A stretch of DNA of 64,000 bases, taken from assembly GCA_021397835.1 (NCBI GenBank), contig JAJFZO010000049.1:3787001-3851000 (forward strand). The letters are read 5' to 3'. Both the position numbers and the translations under genes were made by a program. Positions 49,521-60,193 of this stretch are shown here, in pieces (position 1 is the stretch's first letter; the number at the start of each line of letters is the position of its first letter). The notes below the pieces were generated by a model that saw nothing but the letters and a program-made list of their open reading frames with translations, searched no databases and was not told the DNA's origin. Origin of the DNA: Moringa oleifera (lineage: Eukaryota > Streptophyta > Magnoliopsida > Brassicales > Moringaceae).

Positions 49521-51240
49521 TATATTTTATTTGTTAATATATATTATGTATACATATATACAATATATATTGTTAATAATCTCATATATATAATATCATA
49601 TCGTATCATGCATATTATTATATATTATAATATTTTTAGAGATGATTATATATATATATATGTTGGAGATCTAAGGCAATAAAAATGGATTTTTAATTAT
49701 AATATAAATTCTCTAGTCAAAATGAGGTTATTAATGTATCTTTTCAAGGGTTAATGTATTCCAACGAACTTGATCAGGCCGGTAGAAAAAAAATGTTTAA
49801 TTTAGCCCAATGGACCTTTTTGGGCCAAGGTTTTGTTTATCCAATTTTATAAAATAGATATTATTTTCATTATTTTAATAATATATATTTAAATAAAAAT
49901 AAATAACATAAAATAAATAATATTTAAAATATTAAGTTTTATTATTATTTTTACAATCAAATATTAACTTTTAAAACGTATTTAAAATATTAATTTAAAA
50001 TAATTATAAAAAATTAGTAATTTTTTATTATTAAAATAAATAAAAATTACTTAAATAAATTTTATATTTTATTTTAATTTTATGTTTTAAATTTAAAAAA
50101 ATTTAATTAATCAACTATTTTTATGAATTTTTTAATTTTTTTGATAGTATATTTTTTAAATAATGTTTTCAGTATCCAAAAAAATTTTGAATTTTTTTAA
50201 ATTATGATAGCTTAAATATTTTTTTATATAAAAATTTATAAGTCAAAATTTATTGTAAAATATCTTTAATTTAAATATTTTTCATGTTTAAATTTTTTAA
50301 TAAATTTTAATTTGAGCAAAAATTAAAATGTTAAGATTTGTTTGAATATATTTTAAGAGTAAAGGTTTGATTAGAGAGAGAATAAAATTTAAGTTTAAAA
50401 TGATATTTATTCTATTATTTAAAATTTTAAATAATATTTTTTAATTTATATTTATAAAATTAAAATTTAATTAAAAAATTAAAAATTGTACATTATGTAT
50501 TTTGCTTTAAATTTTTTTAAATGTAATTAGTATTAAAAATAATTTTTTAAAAAATTTATTATAAAAAATTGATAAAGTGTAAAATTTATTTGAATTATTT
50601 TTTATTTTTTAAAAAAATTAAAATTGATTATTTTTATTTATCAAAATTAATTTAAATATATTTTAAAATTTAAGATGGATATTAAAAAAATCATTATATA
50701 ATATATATATATTCTCTTTGATTTACCTTATAAATTCATGTAAGATTTTGGGTGCTCAAGTTTTGGGGGGTAAAAGGGGACACCCAGATAGTTGGCTTGG
50801 GCGAGGCGTTCTCCTTCAGTGGTCATATTCAGAAGGTGAAGATAGCTTTCAGAAGATGGGTTGGGGAGAGGAGCAACAAATCTTGGCCAAGCATTTGAGA
50901 TGAGGAACCAGAGGGAGCGGAGAAGCAAAACAGATCCAATTGCAGAACCAAACAAAACTCTGAACAACCCAATCTTTAACGTTATCCTTCAACGGGAAAG
51001 AAACAAGAAAAGTTACAAATTTCTCAGTAACGAGACGATCCAAGAGAAACCATAATTCTGACGGCCATTGGATATTTCACTTCGTTCTGGGTCATGCATT
51101 TGCTCAGCCTCCTCCTAGAGTGAAAAAGAGAAAGGAAGAATCCATACGCAAAGGGAATGTAAAGACTTCTTCAAAAATCCATAAAACAATCCTCCTGATT
51201 TGAAAGCGTATGCAAGAGTAAAATGTCAAGGAAAATAAGA
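49521..51240. other. Intergenic region upstream of TOC159
   Basis: 49521-50710 is extremely AT-rich with AT-dinucleotide runs. 50711-51240 is of normal composition, with small overlapping open frames on both strands but no recognised protein; it may be a distal promoter or a non-coding transcript. Confidence 0.45.
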
Positions 51241-51757
51241 TGAATTTGTTAATACAGAGACCCTGTAGAACCCTAGGTACTGCAATAAAGGAAGTGTATG
51301 ACAGTAAATGAGGTTTTGTGATGTTGGATTTTAAGAAGTAACAATTTTCCGGCCTGAGAAAAGATGAGGAAAGGAAAAATCTGGCCTACTTATCTTTTCA
51401 TTTGCAATCTTGTCTGCCCGCAACTTTCTGTGGAAGCCCAAAAAAAATCTTGAGAATGAGGGGTAGTTTCGTCATTCTGAGCTACGTTCTATGCATGGAG
51501 TAGGCCCATAGCCCATTTCAATCCGTCCAAAGAATTTTTTTTTTTTTTTTGGGGGAGCAGGAACATTTTATCTTATCTCTCACTCTCTTCCCTGTAAACT
51601 CTTGCTCTCTGCTGCCTTCCAGGTATCTAAAAAACCCAATCCTCATATCGCACAAGCCTCACCAACCTATTGACACCAAAACCCTAAAACTCTCAAGGAT
51701 TTTTCGTTTCTTTATTCTTCAATTTGTTTCATAGTAGGTAGGTAAGAACTCACTCAC
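51241..51757 (+). promoter_or_regulatory. TOC159 proximal promoter and 5' leader
   Basis: The 500 bases before the TOC159 ATG include a T19 run (51535-51553) and a CT-rich leader (TCTCTCACTCTCTTC near 51575), a common plant 5' UTR/core promoter style. I cannot fix a transcription start. Confidence 0.5.
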
Positions 51758-54700
51758 ATGGACACCAAGACTTCTGTACCAGAGGCGACGTCGCAGGACT
51801 CAACCTTGTCAGGTTCTTCATCATTTACTGCTCTCTCTTTACCTTTTCATGATTCTAATATTCATTCTTCAATTGAAGACAATGTTTTAAAGGTTGAGAA
51901 TAACAACACTAGCGGTAGTGCTACTGGTAGTAGCGATGCTGGGTTTCTGAGCGGTCAGGAGGAGTTGGACACCGTGGCGAAGAGGCCAAGTGTGGCGGAG
52001 CCTCATGCTAAAACCCCTCAGAAAGGCACTGGAGGGGATAATTTTGAACCTCCTTTTTTGGGTTCTTCGGAAGAATGGATGCCAAAGAGTGCTGTGCCCA
52101 TTGAGAACGCATCGGCTGGTGTTGACGGTTACAATGAACATGTAGGAGATCCAAGAGATGGGGTTCTGAAGCAGCAGGGGCTGCTTGGGGATGTTGATAA
52201 GGGTTTGGAGGAAATTGGGGATGAGGGCTCTCCAGAAACGGGCTCAAATGGAAAGGCCAGTCCCATTAAGATTGAGCATGAGAAATTGGAGGTTGGTGGG
52301 GGTGAGTTGAAGAGCGAGGAGGGTGTTAAAGGGCTGAAAACCAAGATTGTTGATGGCCAGAAATCTGTTCTCATGGTTGACAGTGAAGAAGTAGGTGGCT
52401 TAGCTGACAATAATGTGATTCTGGGGGGTGGAACAGAACGAAAAGAGTCCCGGGCTGTAGTACCAGCTGATGTCCAGTTGGTTGAGGGAGAGGGTGTGAA
52501 ATTACCTAATGGAGTAGACTCAGTTATGGACTCCACACATGTTGATATGACAGACACAAGAGCAGCTTATGTTGGGGAATTAGAGAATACTGAGGAGACT
52601 GATTTTGTAGGGGTGAATAACCTAGTTGAGGGGAGTTTGAGCTTGGGTAATGGTTTTAATCAAATTAGCCATAAGGTGGAGGAACCGGTCTATTTGAGTG
52701 TTGCTTATGATGAAAATGTTGAATTTGTTGATGTCGACAATGCTGACACAGTCGAAGTGGAGCCTTGTGAACGGGAAATTGATGTTCTGGTGAAAGACAA
52801 TCATTCTACTGTGGATAGTGTGACTACTGAATCAATGGCTAAGGGTAGTCAGAATGAGGAAGAATTGGAAGCTCAAACAGGTGTTGGTAGTAAAGAGGTT
52901 ATCCCATTAGGAGAAATTGAGGTGGAAGCTGATCATGAAGCCAATGTGAATAAACCTGAAGTGGAGACAGCTGCAGATGTTGTGGAACATGGGCCTGGTG
53001 ATAAAGTGGATGGAGATAGTGGAGGTGCAACTCAATCAGTAGACATTGTCGCTGAATCTTCAGAAGGTACAGCAGATGGATCAGAACTTGTGTCTAGTGG
53101 TGAGGTGGGTGCAGCAGATAGAGATGCAAGTTTATCACTGGGCATTTTTGCTGGAACTAGACAAGCTACTGCAGTTAACAATCCAGAGTTTGTGGAGAAT
53201 GGTAGAACCTGTGCAACCGCAGAAGAGGAAAACTTGGAAGGGGAGGCATCAAGTGAATCCCTCTCACCTGAAGTTGTAAAACTGCCTGCAGTTTCTGATA
53301 GAGAATTTCATGTAGAAGCTGATGATGAGGAAAAGCATTACACCGATGATGAGGGTGAGAGTGAAGGCTCAGAAGATGGAGAGACTGAGGATATGATCTT
53401 TGGAAGTTCTGAAGCTGCAAGGCAGTTCTTGGAGGAGTTGGAACAGGGTTCAGCTGTTGGTTCTCACTCGGGTGCTGAGATTTCTCATGATCAGTCACAG
53501 AAAATTGATGGTCAGATTGTCACTGACTCTGACGAGGAAGTAGACACTGATGAGGAAGGGGAGGGGAAGGAGTTGTTTGATTCTGCTGCATTGGCAGCTC
53601 TCCTTAAAGCAGCTACAGGTGCTGGCTCTGATGGCGGCAGTATCACTGTAACCTCTCAAGATGGATCAAGGCTTTTCTCTGTGGAGCGTCCAGCTGGTTT
53701 GGGATCCTCACTCAGGTCTGTGAAACCTGCTTCGCGATCAATCCGTCCCAACTTTTTCAATCATTCAAATCTCATGACTGGAGGAGATTCAGAGAATAAC
53801 TTGAGTGAGGCAGAGAAAAAAAAACTGGAGAAGTTACAGCAGATAAGGGTGAAGTTCTTGAGGCTAGTTCAGAGGCTAGGACATTCCCCCGAAGACCCGA
53901 TGGCAGCACAGGTTCTGTACCGGTTGGCACTTATTGCTGGGAGGCAAACTGGTCAATTATTTAGCCTTGATTCTGCAAAGAGGGCAGCTGTCGAGCTTGA
54001 AGCCGAGGGGAAGGATGATATTAACTTTTCCCTGAACATACTTGTTCTGGGGAAAACTGGGGTGGGCAAGAGTGCCACAATAAATTCTATATTTGGTGAG
54101 GAGAAGGTCCAGATCCATGCATTTGAACCTGCCACTTGTGCTGTTAGAGAGGTAACTGGAGTGGTGGATGGAGTCAAAATTAGGGTCATTGATACCCCAG
54201 GTCTGAAATCTTCCGCAATGGAAGAAGGTGCCAATCGCAAGGTCTTGTCTTCCGTGAAGAAGGTAACTAAGAAATGTCCTCCAGATATTGTACTTTATGT
54301 TGATCGACTTGACACACAAACCAGGGATCTGAATGATCTGCCGTTGTTAAAAACGATCACAAGTTCTCTTGGTTCTTCAATATGGCGAAATGCTATAGTC
54401 GCCTTGACCCATGCTGCTTCTGCACCTCCAGATGGGCCATCTGGCTCACCTTTGAGTTATGAGGTGTTTGTTGCCCAGCGTTCCCATGTTGTTCAACAGT
54501 CAATTGGCCAAGCTGTTGGTGATCTGCGCCTGATGAATCCAAGTTTGATGAATCCAGTTTCCCTTGTTGAGAATCATCCCTCCTGTCGGAAGAATAGAGA
54601 TGGAGAGAAAGTGCTCCCTAACGGTCAATGTTGGAGACCTCAGATATTGCTGTTATGCTACTCCATGAAGATTGCATCTGAGGCGAGTTCTCTCTCGAAA

Positions 54701-55969
54701 CCTCAAGATCCATTTGACCACCGGAAGCTCTTTGGGTTCCGTGTTCGTTCTCCTCCTCTTCCGTACCTGTTATCTTGGTTGTTGCAGTCTCGTACACACC
54801 CAAAACTCTCTGCTGATCAGGGTGGTGACAATGGTGATTCTGATATTGACTTGGATGACATGTATGATTCTGATCAAGAAGATGGGGAGGATGAATATGA
54901 CCAGCTCCCACCATTCAAGCCTCTCAGGAAAGCCCAGCTTGCCAAGCTTAGCAAAGAACAAAGAAAGGCATACTTTGAGGAGTATGATTATAGGGTGAAA
55001 CTCCTCCAGAAGAAGCAGTGGAGAGAGGAATTGAGGAGAATGAAAGAGATGAAGAAGAAAGGAAATGTTGCTCCGGAGGAATATGCTTACATGGGGGAAG
55101 AAGCTGATCAGGAAAATGGAGCTCCAGCTGCTGTGCCAGTTCCATTACCTGACATGGTCCTGCCACCTTCTTTTGATGGTGATAATCCAGCTTACCGGTA
55201 CAGGTTCTTGGAGCCAACTTCACAGTTTTTGGCAAGGCCAGTTCTGGACACACATGGTTGGGACCATGATTGTGGGTATGACGGTGTGAATGTTGAGCAT
55301 AGTTTAGCTGTTGCCAGTCGGTTCCCAGCAGCAGTTGCTGTTCAAGTTACAAAGGATAAGAAGGAATTCAATATCCATTTAGATTCTTCAATTGCTGCCA
55401 AGTATGGGGAAAATGGATCAACTATGGCAGGCTTTGACATCCAAAATGTTGGAAAGCAACTTGCCTACATACTGAGAGGAGAGACCAAATTCAGAAATTT
55501 CAAAAGGAACAAGACAGCTGCTGGAGTCTCTGTGACATTCTTAGGTGAGAATGTGGCCACTGGAGTCAAAGTTGAGGATCAGATTGCACTTGGAAAGCGC
55601 TTAGTGTTGGTGGGTAGCACGGGAACTGTTCGATCTCAGGGTGATTCAGCATATGGAGCCAATCTGGAAGTGCGGCTCAGGGAAGCAGATTTTCCAATAG
55701 GCCAGGACCAATCTTCTTTGGGTTTGTCCCTAGTGAAGTGGAGAGGAGACTTGGCACTGGGAGCCAACCTTCAGTCTCAGTTTTCTATTGGACGAAACTC
55801 TAAGCTAGCAGTTCGGGCAGGATTGAACAACAAGCTCAGTGGACAAATTACTGTTAGAACTAGCAGCTCAGACCAGCTTCAGATCGCTCTTGTGGCTCTT
55901 CTTCCCATTGCCACGGCAATCTATAAAAGCCTTCGACCTGGGGTTAGTGAGAGTTACTCTATGTACTAG
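51758..55969 (+). CDS. TOC159: Translocase of chloroplast 159 (TOC159), preprotein import receptor GTPase
   Basis: Main receptor of the TOC complex on the chloroplast outer envelope, recognising transit peptides of photosynthetic preproteins together with TOC34 and TOC75. A single uninterrupted frame of 1403 aa. Residues 1 to about 750 form the acidic A domain, rich in Glu/Asp/Gly/Ser and of low complexity (TDDEGESEGSEDGETED near 530, TDSDEEVDTDEEGEG near 590). The GTPase domain follows: G1 GKTGVGKS (765-772), DTPG (812-815), ALTHAA (882-887) and VENHPSC (about 937-943). An acidic linker and the basic stretch QLPPFKPLRKAQLAKLSKEQRKA precede the C-terminal membrane-anchor M domain, ending SESYSMY. 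The family's acidic domain varies in length, so 1403 is normal for TOC159. Start is the first ATG (CACATGGAC). It converges with the REF/SRPP gene downstream. Confidence 0.97.
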   Translation: MDTKTSVPEATSQDSTLSGSSSFTALSLPFHDSNIHSSIEDNVLKVENNNTSGSATGSSDAGFLSGQEELDTVAKRPSVAEPHAKTPQKGTGGDNFEPPFLGSSEEWMPKSAVPIENASAGVDGYNEHVGDPRDGVLKQQGLLGDVDKGLEEIGDEGSPETGSNGKASPIKIEHEKLEVGGGELKSEEGVKGLKTKIVDGQKSVLMVDSEEVGGLADNNVILGGGTERKESRAVVPADVQLVEGEGVKLPNGVDSVMDSTHVDMTDTRAAYVGELENTEETDFVGVNNLVEGSLSLGNGFNQISHKVEEPVYLSVAYDENVEFVDVDNADTVEVEPCEREIDVLVKDNHSTVDSVTTESMAKGSQNEEELEAQTGVGSKEVIPLGEIEVEADHEANVNKPEVETAADVVEHGPGDKVDGDSGGATQSVDIVAESSEGTADGSELVSSGEVGAADRDASLSLGIFAGTRQATAVNNPEFVENGRTCATAEEENLEGEASSESLSPEVVKLPAVSDREFHVEADDEEKHYTDDEGESEGSEDGETEDMIFGSSEAARQFLEELEQGSAVGSHSGAEISHDQSQKIDGQIVTDSDEEVDTDEEGEGKELFDSAALAALLKAATGAGSDGGSITVTSQDGSRLFSVERPAGLGSSLRSVKPASRSIRPNFFNHSNLMTGGDSENNLSEAEKKKLEKLQQIRVKFLRLVQRLGHSPEDPMAAQVLYRLALIAGRQTGQLFSLDSAKRAAVELEAEGKDDINFSLNILVLGKTGVGKSATINSIFGEEKVQIHAFEPATCAVREVTGVVDGVKIRVIDTPGLKSSAMEEGANRKVLSSVKKVTKKCPPDIVLYVDRLDTQTRDLNDLPLLKTITSSLGSSIWRNAIVALTHAASAPPDGPSGSPLSYEVFVAQRSHVVQQSIGQAVGDLRLMNPSLMNPVSLVENHPSCRKNRDGEKVLPNGQCWRPQILLLCYSMKIASEASSLSKPQDPFDHRKLFGFRVRSPPLPYLLSWLLQSRTHPKLSADQGGDNGDSDIDLDDMYDSDQEDGEDEYDQLPPFKPLRKAQLAKLSKEQRKAYFEEYDYRVKLLQKKQWREELRRMKEMKKKGNVAPEEYAYMGEEADQENGAPAAVPVPLPDMVLPPSFDGDNPAYRYRFLEPTSQFLARPVLDTHGWDHDCGYDGVNVEHSLAVASRFPAAVAVQVTKDKKEFNIHLDSSIAAKYGENGSTMAGFDIQNVGKQLAYILRGETKFRNFKRNKTAAGVSVTFLGENVATGVKVEDQIALGKRLVLVGSTGTVRSQGDSAYGANLEVRLREADFPIGQDQSSLGLSLVKWRGDLALGANLQSQFSIGRNSKLAVRAGLNNKLSGQITVRTSSSDQLQIALVALLPIATAIYKSLRPGVSESYSMY

Positions 55970-56614
55970 ATCCTGCATCTCATTTTTGGTTCCTCTGTTC
56001 AAGTTATATTTCAATGTTGGGAAAAATTACTCTGTTAAAAGTGTTACGGTTATCCTCCTGCTGTATTCAATAAGGCTTATTCGATTGAGCTAAAAACTTA
56101 TTTCAGCTATGAGTTTCACATCATTTTGTGAGAAATATTGTACCATCTCTTTTGGTTGCCTTAGACAAGTTATTGCAGGAAATATGATATTTGGTACTTG
56201 GGAGGCATTTGTATGCATTGCTTCTTTTTTGTAATAGTTGCTGCCTAACCAAAACTATCCTGTGATCTATTCTGTTAGCAGAGCAGAGCATTCTGTTTCT
56301 CGAAGCACTGGAAAAATGTAGGTGGTATGTCATTGATCTAGAGTAGTAATGTTTATGTTATAATAAGTGAAAAAATAGGCTGTAAAACTGATCCATTGTA
56401 GGCAGCCATTGATGATTGCTCTCATTACAATTTTGAGGAAGATTACAAATGTTGCTCAGAAAAGCCTGGGAAAACACACGAGAAGAAAGTATAACAGGGC
56501 AAGATTACCCAAAAATCAATTCTTGTACAACTCTAATCCATTTTTTGTTTCCTTAACATGACCACATCACAAACCAGACTATAACAATGACAAAATCAAA
56601 TCTCTCTCTCTCTC
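55970..56614. other. Convergent 3' flanks of TOC159 and REF/SRPP
   Basis: Holds the 3' UTR of TOC159 from the left and of the REF/SRPP gene from the right. A (CT)n run lies at about 56602-56617. No gene seen. Confidence 0.6.
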
Positions 56615-57498
56615 TCACTGTGCCATTACAGTTTTACCATTGGTGGAAACAGTGGGTTCATCCTGTCTCTCCTCGAAGACCTTAGCAATCTTCTCGATTG
56701 GAACCAGGGGCAAGTATGATGCCACCGCGTACCCTCTCTCCTCACCATAACAAACCACCTCATTGTACTTCTCCGACCAGTAGGCAGTAGTGGGAATCAC
56801 TATCTCTGCCACCTGCGGAAACAGTGGGAGCTGATTCAGCCACCGCCAAGCTGACACCGCGTACTGCTCCGCTATCAGCTCGTACTTCCCGTACAGCTCG
56901 AGAGCAGCCGGCTCGTACTTCCAGAACACATTTCTTGTGATATTTATGGCCGTGTCCACCAGGCCGACGTGCTGCACTTCCGTAGCAAGGGCCCGGGCCT
57001 GGCTTGATGCTTGCTTCACCAGCGAAGGCACGTGCCTAGCCAACTCCTTCAGTGACTCGTCCACCTGCAAGCAGCGAGACCATATTTAAGCAAAACAAAA
57101 CTAACAAATGAACCGCAAGCCTCAGGAGCCTAGGATACGAACCTTGCCGTCGACGAACTGGAGAAGCTCGAAGGGAACGTCCTGAAATTTCTCGTAAACC
57201 GGTCCGATGACAGTTTTGACGGTTGCTTCGACAGTTTCGACGCCCGTTTTGAGAGGACCAGAGTTTTGTTTGGCGTACTCGTAGAGAGCCGAGAAGCATA
57301 TCACCACATAAATCGCTGCAACTTGCACGAAATCCAGATGCTTGAGCTTCTTCTCGTCGTGTTGCATCTTTAATCAAAAATCAAACCATAAATTAACTGC
57401 TAATCAAGAAATCAACAATAACATAAAATGAAAATAAGAATCGAAGAAGTATGTATCCTTACAGTCTCAGGCTGGTGATTGGCCTCTGATTCAGCCAT
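56615..57498 (-). CDS. REF/SRPP family stress-related protein (lipid-droplet-associated protein-like)
   Basis: Rubber elongation factor/small rubber particle protein family. Members coat lipid droplets or rubber particles and are linked to drought responses. Three coding exons: 57463-57498 (MAESEANHQPET), 57143-57367 and 56615-57064, phase 0, canonical GT-AG; 236 aa. The REF domain starts at about residue 21 (LDFVQVAAIYVVICFSALYE) and continues through GPLKTGVETVEATVKTVIGPVY to KYNEVV and the YLPLVPIEKIAKVFE end. The amphipathic, mildly hydrophobic segments are typical for droplet binding; no signal peptide or clear transmembrane helix. Exon 2 itself begins with ATG, so translation could also start there, but the GCTGAATCAGAGG leader fits the family. 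ABRE-type motifs lie upstream. Confidence 0.93.
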
Positions 57499-57900
57499 GT
57501 TTTCAACTTTCAAGAAATATCAACACCCGTGCAAAGAAGGAATACAGGGAAGAATGCGAAAGGAAGCGTCACAACTTCCCTTTTATCGGAAAACAATCAT
57601 GGGCAGTGTCCTACTCCAAGATCTATGGCTAGCGCTAATCTCTCCCACCACGTGGAGGGTGGAAGATGGGTCAGACGTGTCAACGTCGACACCTTCGAGG
57701 CGGGGTTTCACTTGGATAGATCAACATCACGGCTCACACGACATCGTGGCAGTGACCAAATCCCTCATTCCGGCACGTGTCGAGACATGGGTGATGAACC
57801 ACATACATATCCTCTGCATGGCACGGATTGCTATGTAGCTTTATGGGCACGACAGCCGAGGTGCACGTCGTTCTCACCTATTCCCCGAGATCTCCATTTT
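57499..57900 (-). promoter_or_regulatory. REF/SRPP promoter with ABRE/G-box cluster
   Basis: Three ACGT-core elements lie within about 130 bp: CCACGTGG at 57648-57655, ACGTGTC at 57675-57681 and CACGTGTC at 57774-57781. These are canonical binding sites for bZIP factors of the ABF/AREB type. Such clusters mark ABA or dehydration-responsive genes, which fits the known behaviour of this family. The distance is 150-285 bp upstream of the ATG. Confidence 0.65.
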
Positions 57901-58371
57901 GATATTTTATTTAATTTCTGTTTTCTATTAATAAAAAAATAAAATGAAATTCATTTAAAATTTAAAATTTTAATTATATTATATATATTTTTAAAATTTT
58001 CTTAAAAATATTTAAATTATTATATTATAAAAAAATTTAATTGAAAAAAATTAAAATTGAAGATTCAATTAAAAAATAAAAATAAAATTTTAAATCAGAT
58101 TACTGATAAAATAATTTAATTAAATTATTAAAAGAATTCATTGCTTAAAAATTGTTAAATTATTAAAGGAATGCCATTAGGCATACCGGGCTTTCTTTCA
58201 GTTTTGATTGGGCCGGGCCACTACAGGTAAGGGCACAGGTCAAATAAGTGAATACAGTGTCAAGACCGCTCGACGTCGGGCACGAGCGGAGTACACTTCA
58301 CTTGGTTGCGAGATGGAAATGACCGCAAATAAGATAGAGGCGGTGAATCAAAATCTAATTGGGAGAATCTG
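57901..58371. other. Intergenic DNA between REF/SRPP and the AlkB homologue
   Basis: 57930-58170 is AT-rich without coding features. From about 58180 the composition normalises and should contain the promoter and 5' UTR of the dioxygenase gene. The two genes are divergently arranged. Confidence 0.5.
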
Positions 58372-60193
58372 ATGGATGATCACGAGGAACTTTTCAGGGA
58401 AGTGTTTGGCGAATCATCTGACCGTGAGGATCACGAGGATCAGCGCCAGCAACACTCCGAGCAAATCCTGGATGGAACGGACGATGATCGGTATGTTTCA
58501 GCATTGGGCCAAAATCATGAACCTAGTTGGGAGCAAGTCAAGGAGATCAACGGGTTGTGGTTGCATAGGAACTTCCTCTCCGCTCCACAACAAGCTTCCT
58601 TGCTCTCTGCTATCCAAAAAGGTGCTTCTTTGTTCTTGCTGTCTAATTGAATGGTATACATGCATTTGATGTTGTAAGACTTGTTTAAATCTTGGTGACA
58701 TGGTAACTGCTAACTGTATCTTTTATGTCCCGTGGTTGCAGAGGGGTGGTTTACTGAAGAATCTCACAACCAGGTGCTTACATGCCCCCTAGTCACTAAA
58801 TGTGTCAGGTCTTATTATTATTTTCAATTATTGATGATTGCTTAACTAAAATTTTGCATATGGGCTCTTGCTAATAGTAAGTAAACTCAAATTCTGTCAA
58901 AAAATGTGGCCTTTGTTGCTAAGATTGCTTACTTAATTTAACTACCTAGTTGTTCTGTTTCTGAGTTCCCTTAGTTAACCTCTCTGCTGGGTGCAATTAG
59001 GATATGAGGTTCTTAAGTTTCTTTATGCTCTTCTTTCTTTTCTCTGCAGGCTATGAGGTTTGGGGATCTTCCTGAATGGGCAACTGAACTCTCTAATTTT
59101 ATTCGTGAGGCGGTGCTACCTTGTGATAGTCTTTTGGGATCTATGGACTTGGCTGATGCAGACGAGGCAGTCTGTATATTGCCATCAGCTTTGTTGTGGA
59201 GAGAGCCTCTCTTTGATCAACTGATTGTAAATTTATACCAGCCAGGTGAGGTGCGATATGTACTCTTGGTTTCCAATCTTGTTCTAAATAATGCCACATA
59301 CTTATATGGTGACTCACATACTGATTATTAAACAAAAATTGTTACTCAGCTCATTGAACTTTGTTTTGTTTTAGCAAAAGTAGAGTAGGCGTCTCTTGAG
59401 TTTTGGCTCACAGGTTTCGAATTTTGATATCTGAACTCAATGAATTAGAGAATCTAATACTGTGATTCCTACTTTAAGGTTTCAGTTATGCATTCTTTAT
59501 TATGATTTATGCTTCCCTGGGCATTTGATTGTATGGTGAATACATGTAGATGAACTCATCTCTTACCCATAACTCAATAGCCTGCCAATTCATAAATCAT
59601 TCGCTGCCATCTTTGGATTTGATGCAGTAACCCATAACTCAATAGCCTGCCAATTCATAAATCATTCGCTGCCATCTTTGGATTTGATGCACTAATCTGT
59701 ATTTTGGGCCATTGCTTGTTCTGTTGTTTAGAATTTCACTGCATAGTATCTATCTGTTCTGTTTCCATGTTTCCGATTGTTATATCCCCGTTTCCGTTGT
59801 GTAGGTGAGAATACTGCCTGGAAATTACTTTCTGTGGATAGTGGATGTTTAATCCAAGACTGCTTATGTATGCAGGGAATCTGTGCTCATGTTGATCTCA
59901 TGCGTTTTGAAGATGGAATTGCCATTGTCTCTCTAGAGTCATCATGTGTGATGCACTTCAGCGAAGTTGAAGAAGCTTGTGACACTGTCCACGAAAGAGG
60001 AAATGGTGCATCCACCACGAAGGTTCCTGTTTACTTGACTCCAGGTTCTCTGGTTCTAATGTCAGGAGAAGCTCGGTACCTCTGGAAACATGAGATAAAT
60101 CGCAAGCCAGGGTTTCAAATGTGGAAGGAACAAGAATTAGATCAAAAGCGAAGAGTCTCCATTACCCTGAGAAAGCTATGTCAAGTTGAGTAG
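58372..60193 (+). CDS. AlkB-like 2-oxoglutarate/Fe(II) dioxygenase (ALKBH8-like, At4g02485 type)
   Basis: Predicted 266-aa 2OG-Fe(II) oxygenase of the AlkB family. Exons: 58372-58621, 58742-58773, 59050-59250, 59876-60193; GT-AG, phases 1, 0, 0. An acidic N-terminus (1-50) precedes the AlkB core. Iron ligands are the HVD motif at residues 166-168 (GICAHVDL) and the distal His 233 (YLWKHEI); the 2OG-binding region is RRVSITLR (253-260). The conserved NLYQPGEGICAHVD stretch spans the exon 3-4 junction and fixes the third donor at GAG|GTGCGA. AlkB relatives demethylate DNA, mRNA or tRNA bases. There is no RNA-recognition or methyltransferase domain of the animal ALKBH8 type here, so the substrate is open. 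Intron 3 contains a fresh 65-bp tandem duplication. Confidence 0.92.
59565..59694. repeat. 65-bp near-perfect tandem duplication in intron 3 of the AlkB gene
   Basis: Copies 59565-59629 and 59630-59694 differ at one base (GCAGTA against GCACTA at the end). The first copy therefore ends in TTTGATGCAG, an acceptor-like sequence absent from the second. Confidence 0.95.

Noticed and set aside
52129..55253. Several 100-142 codon open frames on the minus strand.
   Set aside because: Shadows of the TOC159 frame, favoured by its Glu/Asp-rich codons.
57479..57942. Plus-strand open frames of 119 and 137 codons.
   Set aside because: They overlap the REF/SRPP first exon and its promoter in antisense; no recognisable protein.
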